A stretch of 64,000 nt of DNA from Microvirga sesbaniae (GTDB lineage: Bacteria > Pseudomonadota > Alphaproteobacteria > Rhizobiales > Beijerinckiaceae). Location: the NCBI RefSeq assembly GCF_025460805.1, contig NZ_JAMXFJ010000007.1, forward strand, positions 1 to 64,000, given 5' to 3'. Within the stretch, counting starts at the first letter, position 1. The number at the start of each line of letters is the position of its first letter. The position numbers and the translations under genes were made by a program. Below, in pieces: positions 27,221-33,795 of this stretch. The notes under the pieces are model-generated. The model made no database searches. It saw only the letters and a program-made list of their open reading frames with translations, and was not told the origin of the DNA.

Positions 27221-27603
27221 ACGGTGGATTGCGCGTGCTCGTCGTAGAGGACGAGTGGCTCGTCGCCGACTACATCGTGGACGTCCTCGAGGAGGCCGGG
27301 CACGAGGTGGTCGCGACCGTGGCAACAGGCGAAAAGGCCCTCGAGTCTCTGGAACGGACCGGGATCGACGTGGCCCTCCTCGACATCAAGCTGAAGGGAA
27401 CCCTGAGCGGGATCGATGTAGCGCGGGCGGCGCGGGCCCAGGGCATTCCGCACGTGTTCATCACGGGATCGGGCGATCCGGCCACCCGGACGGCGGCCGA
27501 GGCCACCGGACCGCTCGGCTTCCTCCAGAAGCCGTTCAGCCGGGAGGGGCTGATGGCGATCCTCGCAGGATCCATGCGGCAGGAGAAGGCGCACGGGAAC
27601 TGA
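27196..27603 (+). CDS. Single-domain response regulator
   Basis: Receiver protein of 135 aa. The acidic residues are in VLVVEDEWLVADYI, the phospho-acceptor Asp in DVALLDIKLKGTLSGIDVA, and the conserved Lys in GFLQKPFSREGLMAIL. It starts inside the upstream REC-kinase gene (25-bp overlap), so the two are translationally coupled and probably form a pair: kinase fusion to this regulator. The sequence style (VVEDE.. LxDIxLKG) is the CheY-like type typically paired with HWE/HisKA_2 kinases in alphaproteobacteria. Confidence 0.93.
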   Translation: MPDQNSNVNGGLRVLVVEDEWLVADYIVDVLEEAGHEVVATVATGEKALESLERTGIDVALLDIKLKGTLSGIDVARAARAQGIPHVFITGSGDPATRTAAEATGPLGFLQKPFSREGLMAILAGSMRQEKAHGN

Positions 27604-27611
27604 CGATCCTC

Positions 27612-27690
27612 ATGGCATCGGGCGCAAAATTGGGAATCGGTTCTGCGTGAAAAGATGTTTTGAAACAAAAGCTTGAAGCATCGGGCGTGA
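27612..27690. repeat. Degenerate family A palindrome
   Basis: GGCATCGGGCGCAAAATTGG and, about 60 bp further, GAAGCATCGGGCGTGAGG flank a less conserved middle. It sits between the intact regulator and the regulator remnant. The bases between here and 28145 contain no intact gene. Confidence 0.5.
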
Positions 27691-27717
27691 GGTCGCCGAC
27701 CCATCCGCTGCTCGAGC

Positions 27718-27792
27718 CCCCGGTCACCGCCGCTCCGGCTTGCTCCAGGACCTGTGCGATGTCGTCGGCGATGAAGTCCTCGTCCTGTTCCT
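27718..27792 (-). pseudogene. Response regulator N-terminal remnant
   Basis: Minus-strand codons read EQDEDFIADDIAQVLEQAG then AAVTG, which matches the start of CheY-like regulators such as the one at 60847 (EDEYFLADDIAKALEGLG). No phospho-acceptor region follows; the sequence runs into a palindromic repeat instead. This is the second decayed receiver of the same type in the window. Confidence 0.55.
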
Positions 27793-28144
27793 GGCGGCCC
27801 CAGAGCTTCGATGCGGCCTCTGGCCCGGCCGTTCCGCAGCGATCCCGGCGTGGCCATCGGCCCATGAGCGCAGTGTCGGGGATCAGGATGAACGCGGCAT
27901 CCGGTGGTCGCCGGGGGTGATTCCGGATCCGTGCAGGAACTCGATGGGCTGGCCGGGATCCTGACAGATGATGCGACCGCCTACGACCGCGACGGTCATT
28001 CGGCCGATGCACCGGATGAGACCTGTCGCACGGTGAGTGCATCGGAACCCGATAAGCGGTCCTGCAGCTTTCCGTCGTCCCGAACCGAACTATATCGCTG
28101 ACACGGACGCGGCTTCCTGCGTCAATGGCTTTGCAAGGTGGATC

Positions 28145-28453
28145 ATGAGTTTCGTCACGTTCGAGGCGACCTTGTCTCATTCCAGTCCCCCTGAAGGCTG
28201 GAGCCGAGCGTTGCAGGCCCTCTGGTGGGATGCCCGGGATGACTGGGACAGGGCGCACGGCCTTGTCCAGATGGACGAGGCCGACCGTCAATGCGCCTGG
28301 GTCCACGCCTATCTGCATCGCAAGGAAGGCGATCTCTCGAATGCGGGGTACTGGTACAGGCGGGCGGGCCAACCCGTCGCGACCGGGTCCCTCACGCAGG
28401 AGCGCCAGGCGATCGCGGACACCATGATCCGCGACGCGTCACGGAAGGAGTGA
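28145..28453 (+). CDS. Conserved hypothetical protein
   Basis: Predicted cytoplasmic protein of 102 aa. The composition is Trp- and His-rich: ALWWDARDDWDRAHGLVQ near residues 26-43, then WVHAYLHRKEGDLSNAGYW and YRRAG. I have seen this WVHAYLHRxEGD...YWYRRAG pattern in uncharacterised alphaproteobacterial proteins but know no function. The ATG at 28145 is the first with the conserved region downstream. It is an orphan gene between the sensory island and the LysR island and shows no LysR-type promoter. Confidence 0.7.
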   Translation: MSFVTFEATLSHSSPPEGWSRALQALWWDARDDWDRAHGLVQMDEADRQCAWVHAYLHRKEGDLSNAGYWYRRAGQPVATGSLTQERQAIADTMIRDASRKE

Positions 28454-28541
28454 CGGCGGCCGAGCCGTGGAAGACAGGCCTGCAAAGGCTGTCCGCACGT
28501 CCACCGCACATGGGATCTCGAATGTTCAAGGCAATTGCCTC

Positions 28542-28583
28542 AAGCATCGGACTTGTCGTCGACCTCACGTCCGATGCTCTCGT
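28542..28583. repeat. Family A palindrome
   Basis: AAGCATCGGACTTGTCGTC pairs with CACGTCCGATGCTCT. It lies between convergent genes and 15 bp after the end of the DUF302 gene, so it may act as a terminator for that transcript. Confidence 0.7.
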
Positions 28584-28597
28584 CGCCTCACCGGATC

Positions 28598-29092
28598 TTA
28601 TCGTGAAGCGCTCGATGTGATGGACTCGATCACATCAGACGCTTTGTCGAAAGCGGCACCTCGGTCCGTGATGCCGTGGCGGCGAGCGATGAACTGGAAG
28701 TCGTTGTAAACGGTCCATACGGCACCGGTCTCGTCCTCCGAAACCAGCAGCCGGACCGGCCAGTCGATCCCTGCATCCGGGTTGGACGTGATGAACTGCG
28801 AGCCGAGTGCTGGATTGCCGAACACCAGTAGCGTTGACGGCCTCAGCTTGATTCCGGCCTCGGAAGCGAGCTTCGATTGATCGACCGCGAGGAAGAACTG
28901 GATGCCCTTTGCCGCGATGTCCTGCTCGATCCGGTCGATGGTCTCTTTGAACGGGTAAGCGCTCCTGACGCGGACGAGCCCGTTCTCGAGCACTTGCCGG
29001 GTCGACTCCTCCGCCTTCGCGCCGGCAGACACTAGGGCGAAGGTGAACGGGATGAGGGTCGCTGCGGCGAGAGTTGCGATGCGGGATGTCAT
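28598..29092 (-). CDS. DUF302 domain periplasmic protein
   Basis: Secreted protein of 164 aa. A signal peptide covers about residues 1-27 (LAAATLIPFTFALVSAGAKA). The DUF302 domain follows: SAYPFKETIDRIEQDIAAKG, FFLAVDQSKLASEAG, LRPSTLLVFGNPALGSQF and WTVYNDFQFIARRHG. The family is often induced by oxidative or metal stress, but its activity is unknown. The start at 29092 has AGGAGG 8 bp upstream. It is divergent from the bufferin operon, and its promoter carries a slightly degenerate copy of the island's LysR-type box at the standard spacing. Confidence 0.9.
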   Translation of the reverse strand: MTSRIATLAAATLIPFTFALVSAGAKAEESTRQVLENGLVRVRSAYPFKETIDRIEQDIAAKGIQFFLAVDQSKLASEAGIKLRPSTLLVFGNPALGSQFITSNPDAGIDWPVRLLVSEDETGAVWTVYNDFQFIARRHGITDRGAAFDKASDVIESITSSASR

Positions 29093-29169
29093 GGATGGGT
29101 CCTCCTGGTTGCCGCCCACCTGCTGTTCGTGAGCCATGCCGCGAGCATGAGGCCGCGCGCTCTTTGACT

Positions 29170-29209
29170 GAAATTCCGAATGGCTTTCGAGTCCATGCCG
29201 TCGGGCTAT
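29170..29209 (-). promoter_or_regulatory. LysR-type promoter of the DUF302 gene
   Basis: Reading the minus strand, ATAG-N7-GCAT (29209-29195) is followed by exactly 19 bp and then AATTTC (29175-29170). The right half-site is degenerate but the T-N11-A of LysR boxes is kept. The hexamer ends 77 nt before the start codon, as in the other promoters of the island. Confidence 0.65.
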
Positions 29210-29269
29210 CGACATCCCGAGGACAGGGCCGAGGAAAGCCATGGGTCGAGCCACCCGGTTCAGCCCATC

Positions 29270-29309
29270 ATAGACGGCGGCTATCGGCTCCATCGCAGGC
29301 CGGTATTTC
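29270..29309 (+). promoter_or_regulatory. LysR-type promoter of the bufferin operon
   Basis: ATAG-N7-CTAT (29270-29284), 19 bp, then TATTTC (29304-29309), ending 78 nt before the precursor start. I read TATTTC as the -10 box, with the LysR box overlapping the -35 region as in activator-dependent promoters. The layout is shared by the other promoters in this island. Confidence 0.75.
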
Positions 29310-29387
29310 ACCTGCCCTTCCGTTTCCATGAGCATGGCTCGTGCGGACGCCGTTGGAGCGCCGCGTCACGAACGGAGGAAACATTCC

Positions 29388-29693
29388 ATGACCAGTCGAA
29401 CCACGATCAGCATTGCAGGTGCCATGGCGGCCGCCCTCGGGTATGTCGCGGTAGCCCATGCCGAGCCCAAGCCCCCGCCGACGGCCGACCAGGAAAAGTG
29501 CTTCGGGGTTGCCCTCAAGGGGCAGAACGACTGCGCGGCCGGCCCCGGCACGACGTGTGCCGGCACGTCCAAGGTCGACTACCAGGGCAACGCGTGGAAG
29601 ATCGTCCCGAAGGGCACCTGCACCACCGTGATGGCACCGGGCAACCGCATGGGCAGCCTGCAAGCCTTGAACCGGGACCTTCCCCGGTCCTGA
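29388..29693 (+). CDS. bufA: Bufferin-type RiPP precursor (DUF2282)
   Basis: Exported precursor of 101 aa. A signal peptide covers residues 1-25 (cleavage predicted after VAHA). The mature part has four Cys at residues 38, 49, 57 and 78 in the pattern [34 protein letters not shown], which is diagnostic for DUF2282 bufferins. In characterised bufferins an MNIO enzyme converts Cys residues to thiooxazoles and the peptide binds copper in the periplasm; that is family knowledge and not shown here. GGAGG lies 8 bp upstream of the ATG. It is followed by the MNIO and DUF2063 genes. Confidence 0.92.
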   Translation: MTSRTTISIAGAMAAALGYVAVAHAEPKPPPTADQEKCFGVALKGQNDCAAGPGTTCAGTSKVDYQGNAWKIVPKGTCTTVMAPGNRMGSLQALNRDLPRS

Positions 29694-29798
29694 GCCGGGC
29701 TGCGGACAAGGGCCGGACCACCACCGGCCGACATGTGTCAACCCCGGGGACCGATTGCCTGCCCCGGGCCATCCCTGAGCAAAGGACAGGAGGCGATC

Positions 29799-30695
29799 AT
29801 GACTTCATCAGCGTCCGTCGCGGCCTTCGGCCTCGGGGTGCTTCCGGCACGATCCGGATTGGGCCTGAAGCCCCGGCATTATCGGGACATCCTCGAAACC
29901 TCGCCCCCGGTGGGCTTCTTCGAGGTTCATGCGGAGAACTACATGGGCGACGGGGGACCACCGCACCGGTACCTGGAGCGGATCCGGGCCCATTATCCGC
30001 TGTCGGTGCATGGAGTGGGCTTGTCCATCGGCGGGGACCAGCCGCTCGACAAGACGCATCTCGCGCGCCTGCGGCGCCTGATCGAGCGCTACGAGCCCGA
30101 GTCCTTCTCCGAGCATCTCGCCTGGTCCACGCACGACAACCTGTACCTCAACGACCTGCTGCCGGTACCGTACGATGGCCCGACCCTACGGCGGGTCTGC
30201 GAGCACATCGACGAGGTCCAGGAGACGTTGGGGCAGCGTCTGCTGCTGGAGAATCCATCGACCTACATCGCATTCGAGCAAAGCGACATGGCTGAAGTCG
30301 ATTTCCTGTCGGAGGTCGCCGGGCGGACCGGCTGCGGGCTGCTGCTCGACGTCAACAACGTCTTCGTCTCGGCCACCAACCACGCCTATGACGCCGGAGC
30401 CTATCTCGACGCCTTTCCGGTCGAGCACGTCGGCGAGATCCATCTCGCGGGTTTTGCCGAGGACCAGGATGATGCCGGGGGCCGGCTCCTGATCGACGCT
30501 CATGGCACGCCGGTGGCGGACATTGTTTGGACGCTGTTCGAGCAGGCTCTCAAGCGAACCGGACCGGTGCCGACGCTGATCGAATGGGACAACGACGTTC
30601 CCGCATTTCCGGTTCTGATGAAGGAAGCCCGGAAGGCGGATCGCGCCCTGTCTAACGAGCGATGCCGCCGCCAAGCCATGTTCGCGACCGCATGA
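29799..30695 (+). CDS. bufB: MNIO family RiPP-modifying enzyme (DUF692)
   Basis: Cytoplasmic TIM-barrel enzyme of 298 aa, normal length for multinuclear non-heme iron-dependent oxidases. Conserved metal-binding blocks are visible in order: [64 protein letters not shown] and LIEWDND. In bufferin systems this enzyme modifies the precursor's Cys residues using iron and oxygen. The ATG at 29799 has AGGAGG upstream; the gap to bufA is 105 bp and to bufC 9 bp, so the three genes form an operon. Confidence 0.94.
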   Translation: MTSSASVAAFGLGVLPARSGLGLKPRHYRDILETSPPVGFFEVHAENYMGDGGPPHRYLERIRAHYPLSVHGVGLSIGGDQPLDKTHLARLRRLIERYEPESFSEHLAWSTHDNLYLNDLLPVPYDGPTLRRVCEHIDEVQETLGQRLLLENPSTYIAFEQSDMAEVDFLSEVAGRTGCGLLLDVNNVFVSATNHAYDAGAYLDAFPVEHVGEIHLAGFAEDQDDAGGRLLIDAHGTPVADIVWTLFEQALKRTGPVPTLIEWDNDVPAFPVLMKEARKADRALSNERCRRQAMFATA

Positions 30696-30704
30696 GGGCC
30701 TGTC

Positions 30705-31475
30705 ATGATGGCGCTCCGAACGCTTCAGAAGAGATTCTCCATGGCCCTGCTCGACCGAACGCGCGAGGTGCCGTCGGGGATTCGAACCGCTGGGCTCGAC
30801 CGGATCGACCGCCGCTTCGACGTGTACCGCAACAACGTCTTCGTCGGGCTGACCGAAGCCCTCGTGACCCGGTTCCCCGTCTGCCATGCGCTGGTCGGTG
30901 ACGAGTTCTTCCGTGCGATGGCGCGGGTGTTCATCGAGCTGTCGCCTCCCCGTTCGCCCGTCCTCATGACCTATGGGGACGACTTCGCGAACTTCGTCGA
31001 TACCTTTCCACCGGCGCACCCGGTGCCCTACCTGGGCGATGTGGCCCGGCTCGAAAGTGCGCTCACCCGCGCCTATCACGCCGCGGATGCCGCTCCCCTG
31101 ACAGTGGACGAGCTTGCATCCCTTGCTCCATGCCGATGGGAGCAGATTCACGTTGAGCTGCATCCCTCCGTGCAGGTCGCGACATCTGTGTATCCGATCG
31201 TGTCGATCTGGGAGGCGCATGTCCGCACGGATGATCATCCCGTCATCGACAGCTCGAGAGCGGAGGACGCGCTGGTGGTCCGGCCGGATCTCGAGGTGGA
31301 GGTCCACCGCCTGCCGCCGGGCGCGGCCACGTTCCTGACGGCGCTGCTGAAGGGCGCCAGTTTGAGGACGGCCGCTGACGTGGCGATGACTGATCCGCGC
31401 TTCGATCTCATCACCACGCTGTCGGGAGTCCTCGCCGTTCGGATCATCGTCGGCATCCGCAGCTCACGGGAGTAG
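30705..31475 (+). CDS. bufC: MNIO partner protein (DUF2063)
   Basis: Protein of 256 aa with the N-terminal DUF2063 domain: FDVYRNNVFVGLTEALVTRF, CHALVGDEFFRAMARVF and LMTYGDDFANFVDTFPP, followed by YLGDVARLESALTRAYHAAD. Such proteins bind the MNIO enzyme and help recognise the precursor. The C-terminal half (about residues 145-256) is the less conserved second domain. It starts 9 bp after bufB with GAGGG upstream. A DoxX gene that often accompanies such operons is not directly downstream but lies 1.8 kb away under its own copy of the same promoter. Confidence 0.93.
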   Translation: MMALRTLQKRFSMALLDRTREVPSGIRTAGLDRIDRRFDVYRNNVFVGLTEALVTRFPVCHALVGDEFFRAMARVFIELSPPRSPVLMTYGDDFANFVDTFPPAHPVPYLGDVARLESALTRAYHAADAAPLTVDELASLAPCRWEQIHVELHPSVQVATSVYPIVSIWEAHVRTDDHPVIDSSRAEDALVVRPDLEVEVHRLPPGAATFLTALLKGASLRTAADVAMTDPRFDLITTLSGVLAVRIIVGIRSSRE

Positions 31476-31620
31476 CGTATCGCGCGGCAGAGGAGGATGC
31501 AGAGCCGATGCCGACGTCCTCGATCGATCCTATCGGCCCTCCGGAACCGATGCCCTGGATGTCGGTTTCCGAAGTCCGCGGCGGTAAGCCCCGCGATGAC
31601 GATCCAGGAATCCGTGGCAG

Positions 31621-32037
31621 TCAGGCGGCACGCCGCTGATAGCCCGTTTCGGCAGGTGCCACGGCCGTCCTGGCGCGCGCTGCCTCGATCGCGTGTCGGA
31701 GCATCTCCAGAACGGTCGTGACTGACGGGTGATTCAGGACGATATCCCCCTGTCGCGACTCGCGCGCCTCCGACGCGGCGATGATGACCGCGCGCCTCCT
31801 CTGGTGGTCGTGGTATTCGTCGGCGAGGATCCAGCCGTCAATGAGACCCGGCAGGCAGGCACGCGTGTAAAGCCAACCGACCGGCCTGCTCCAGTCGCGC
31901 AAGGCGAAAAAGGCTTTCTCCGCGCTCTCTGCCGCGGTGACCCGGTGTCCTGCATCCCGCAGCCTCTGTGCGAGGGTCTCGCGGAAGATGTGATTGTCGT
32001 CCACGACAAGGACATGTTCGGCTTCGCTCGTGCTCAT
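31621..32037 (-). CDS. Atypical receiver-domain protein lacking the phospho-acceptor Asp
   Basis: Receiver-like protein of 138 aa. The first acidic pair is intact (VLVVDDNHIFRETLAQRL), but the expected phospho-acceptor position in YTRACLPGLIDGW is Arg (residue 59), and the conserved Lys near the end of the domain is Asn (IVLNHPS). It probably cannot be phosphorylated in the normal way and may act as a pseudo-receiver. The ATG at 32037 is chosen because AAGGAGG lies 5 bp upstream; another ATG is directly before it. Its promoter carries the island's LysR-type box, so it is likely part of the same stress regulon. Confidence 0.85.
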   Translation of the reverse strand: MSTSEAEHVLVVDDNHIFRETLAQRLRDAGHRVTAAESAEKAFFALRDWSRPVGWLYTRACLPGLIDGWILADEYHDHQRRRAVIIAASEARESRQGDIVLNHPSVTTVLEMLRHAIEAARARTAVAPAETGYQRRAA

Positions 32038-32118
32038 CATAACCTCCTTGTGCCGAGCCGGACCCAAGGGGCTTCGGCTATTTGACGTTCAGAGGATGGC
32101 ATTCGGCGAGCACGAGCG

Positions 32119-32158
32119 GAAATATCGGCCGGCTTCCGCGATCATAGAAAGGCTCTAT
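32119..32158 (-). promoter_or_regulatory. LysR-type promoter of the atypical receiver gene
   Basis: On the minus strand ATAG-N7-CTAT (32158-32144) is followed by exactly 19 bp and TATTTC (32124-32119). The hexamer ends 81 nt before the start codon. The same spacing does not occur on the plus side of this box, so it serves only the minus-strand gene. Confidence 0.75.
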
Positions 32159-32354
32159 GGACCGCGGCATTGATGGCGCGCTCAATCGTGCCGATCCACG
32201 CCTCAAGCCGCATGAGGAAGGCTCGGGAGCGGGACCCGACGCGCGCTGTCATTCCGGTCAGCGATGAGCGGCAGTGCGTGGCATCCATCAGGTGGGATCT
32301 CCCCCGCTTCACGAGACACCCACGGTCGCAGAAAGTCCCATAGAAGGATGCAAG

Positions 32355-32464
32355 GGCCTCGGACCCAAAAGTGGACACCACTTTTGGGATTCATCCGAGG
32401 CTCCTTCTCTTGACCGGCGCATCGGATCAGGCGGAAAACCGGGTCCACTTTTCCGTCCGATGCG
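32355..32464. repeat. Two adjacent family A palindromes
   Basis: The first, 32355-32404, runs GCCTCGGACCCAAAAGTGG to CACTTTTGGGATTCATCCG. The second, about 32413-32464, runs GGCGCATCGGATCAGGCGG to CACTTTTCCGTCCGATGCG. The second ends exactly where a LysR-type box should have its left half, upstream of the broken FMN reductase gene. Confidence 0.8.
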
Positions 32465-32493
32465 CTATGGGTTCGATGGCTTTCGGGCATTTC
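32465..32493 (+). promoter_or_regulatory. Truncated LysR-type promoter of the FMN reductase pseudogene
   Basis: CTAT (32465-32468), exactly 19 bp, then CATTTC (32488-32493), ending 86 nt before the ATG. The left half-site ATAG is absent; in its place is the end of a family A palindrome. Part of the CTAT may itself derive from the repeat, so the assignment rests mainly on the spacing and the GGGCATTTC context. Confidence 0.5.
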
Positions 32494-32579
32494 AGATCCG
32501 GACCGCCCGGTGGCTTGATGGAGGGGCGTCAGGGCGGATCCATGCCCTGCGCCCGAACATCGAGCGACAGGAGGACGAG

Positions 32580-33158
32580 ATGCCGCTCCTCGTACCGGTC
32601 ATCCTGGGCTCGGTCCGCTCCGACAGGTAGGGGCTGCGGGCCGCCCGCTTCATCATCCGTCACCTCGAGAACGGTGGGTATGACGCGCCCCTTGTGGATC
32701 CCCTCGAGCTGAACCTCCCCCTGCTCGATCGCATGTACAAAGAGTATCCCAAGGGAGAGGCTCCCGCGATCCTCGAGCGTCTCGCGGAACTCCTTCGAAA
32801 GGCCGATGCCTTCGTGGTCGTGTCGGGGGAGTACAATCACAGCATCCCGCCGGCCCTGTCGAACACGCTGGATCACTTCCTGGAGGAGTATTTCTGGCGT
32901 CCGTCCGCCATCGTCTGCTACTCGGGCGGACGCTTCGGCGGCGTCCGGGCCGCCATGCAGCTTCGCGCCATGCTGGGCGAGATCGGAACCCCAAGCATTC
33001 CTTCCCTCCTGCCCATTCCCGAGATCGGCACGGCCCTCACCTCCGACGGACATGCGCAAGTGCCCTGGCTCGACAAAGCCGCCGTCCGCTTCGTCAGTGA
33101 ACTCGCCTGGTATGCCGAGGCCTTGCGGCGCCGGCGTGCGGAGGGAACGCCTTATTGA
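32580..33158 (+). pseudogene. NADPH-dependent FMN reductase, interrupted by an amber codon
   Basis: Flavodoxin-like reductase frame of 193 codons. MPLLVPVILGSVRSDR is followed by TAG at 32628-32630, and then the same frame continues GLRAARFIIRHLENGGYDA. Later blocks are intact: VVSGEYNHSIPPALSNTLDH and GGRFGGVRAAMQLRAML. Homologs usually have a Gln codon at or near this point, so CAG to TAG is the simplest explanation. Restart downstream would lose the phosphate-binding loop. With its promoter also damaged, the gene is probably dead, unless the amber is read through or is a sequencing error. Confidence 0.8.
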
Positions 33159-33179
33159 CGGTCGGGCCGTCGGGGCAAA

Positions 33180-33219
33180 ATAGCGGTCGTCTATGGGATC
33201 GATTGCTCCATGGTATTTC
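33180..33219 (+). promoter_or_regulatory. LysR-type promoter of the DoxX/NDH-2 operon
   Basis: ATAG-N7-CTAT (33180-33194), exactly 19 bp, then TATTTC (33214-33219). The hexamer ends 76 nt before the DoxX start. The box starts 22 bp after the end of the FMN reductase pseudogene. Confidence 0.75.
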
Positions 33220-33295
33220 CGGCGCGGACCGGCGGGTGTTGTGATGTCGGGACAGGACCGGCATCCTCCGGTCCTGAACCAAAGGAGGCTCCACG

Positions 33296-33751
33296 ATGTC
33301 CGTCAAAGCTCTGGCCGATCGGGGCATTGCTCTCGCTGACGCCGTACCCGACAGTCTCGTCTCGCTGATCGCCCGCCTCGCCGCCGGCGGGGTCTTCTGG
33401 CGCTCGGGCCAGACCAAGATCGAGGGATTCCACATCAAGGATTCCACGTTCTTCCTGTTCCGCGAGGAGTACATGGTTCCGCTGCTCCCGCCCGATTTCG
33501 CGGCGTACCTGACGACGTTCTCCGAGAATGTCGTCTCGGTCCTGCTGGTCGTCGGTCTCGCGTCGCGCCTGTCGGCGGCCTGGCTGCTCGCCATGACGGC
33601 CGTGATCCAGGTCTTCGTCTATCCGAGCGGCTGGCCGGACCACATTCTCTGGGCCACGGCCCTCCTGGTCGTCATCAGCCGCGGCCCCGGCATCCTCTCC
33701 CTCGATCATCTCGTGTTCCGCAGGCCGCAGGTCGCCGCATTCGCCCGATGA
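33296..33751 (+). CDS. DoxX family membrane protein
   Basis: Inner-membrane protein of 151 aa with about four hydrophobic segments. DoxX features are IARLAAGGVFWRSGQTKIEG near residue 25, the loop FREEYMVPLLPPDFAAYL and ENVVSVLLVVGLASRLSA. DoxX proteins are often found next to MNIO/DUF2063 genes and are linked to redox stress; the molecular role is unclear. AAGGAGG lies 8 bp upstream of the ATG. The NDH-2-like gene starts 44 bp later, so they form an operon behind a LysR-type promoter. Confidence 0.92.
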   Translation: MSVKALADRGIALADAVPDSLVSLIARLAAGGVFWRSGQTKIEGFHIKDSTFFLFREEYMVPLLPPDFAAYLTTFSENVVSVLLVVGLASRLSAAWLLAMTAVIQVFVYPSGWPDHILWATALLVVISRGPGILSLDHLVFRRPQVAAFAR

Positions 33752-33795
33752 ACCCTTCACGGGAATCCCTCGGAACCCGACGAAAGGAGCCTGAC

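Noticed and set aside
26168-27325. N-terminal extension of the CHASE3 kinase frame on the minus strand
   Set aside because: It is fully antisense to the well-supported REC-HisKA_2 kinase; a TTG start with GGAGG at 26167 gives a normal protein.
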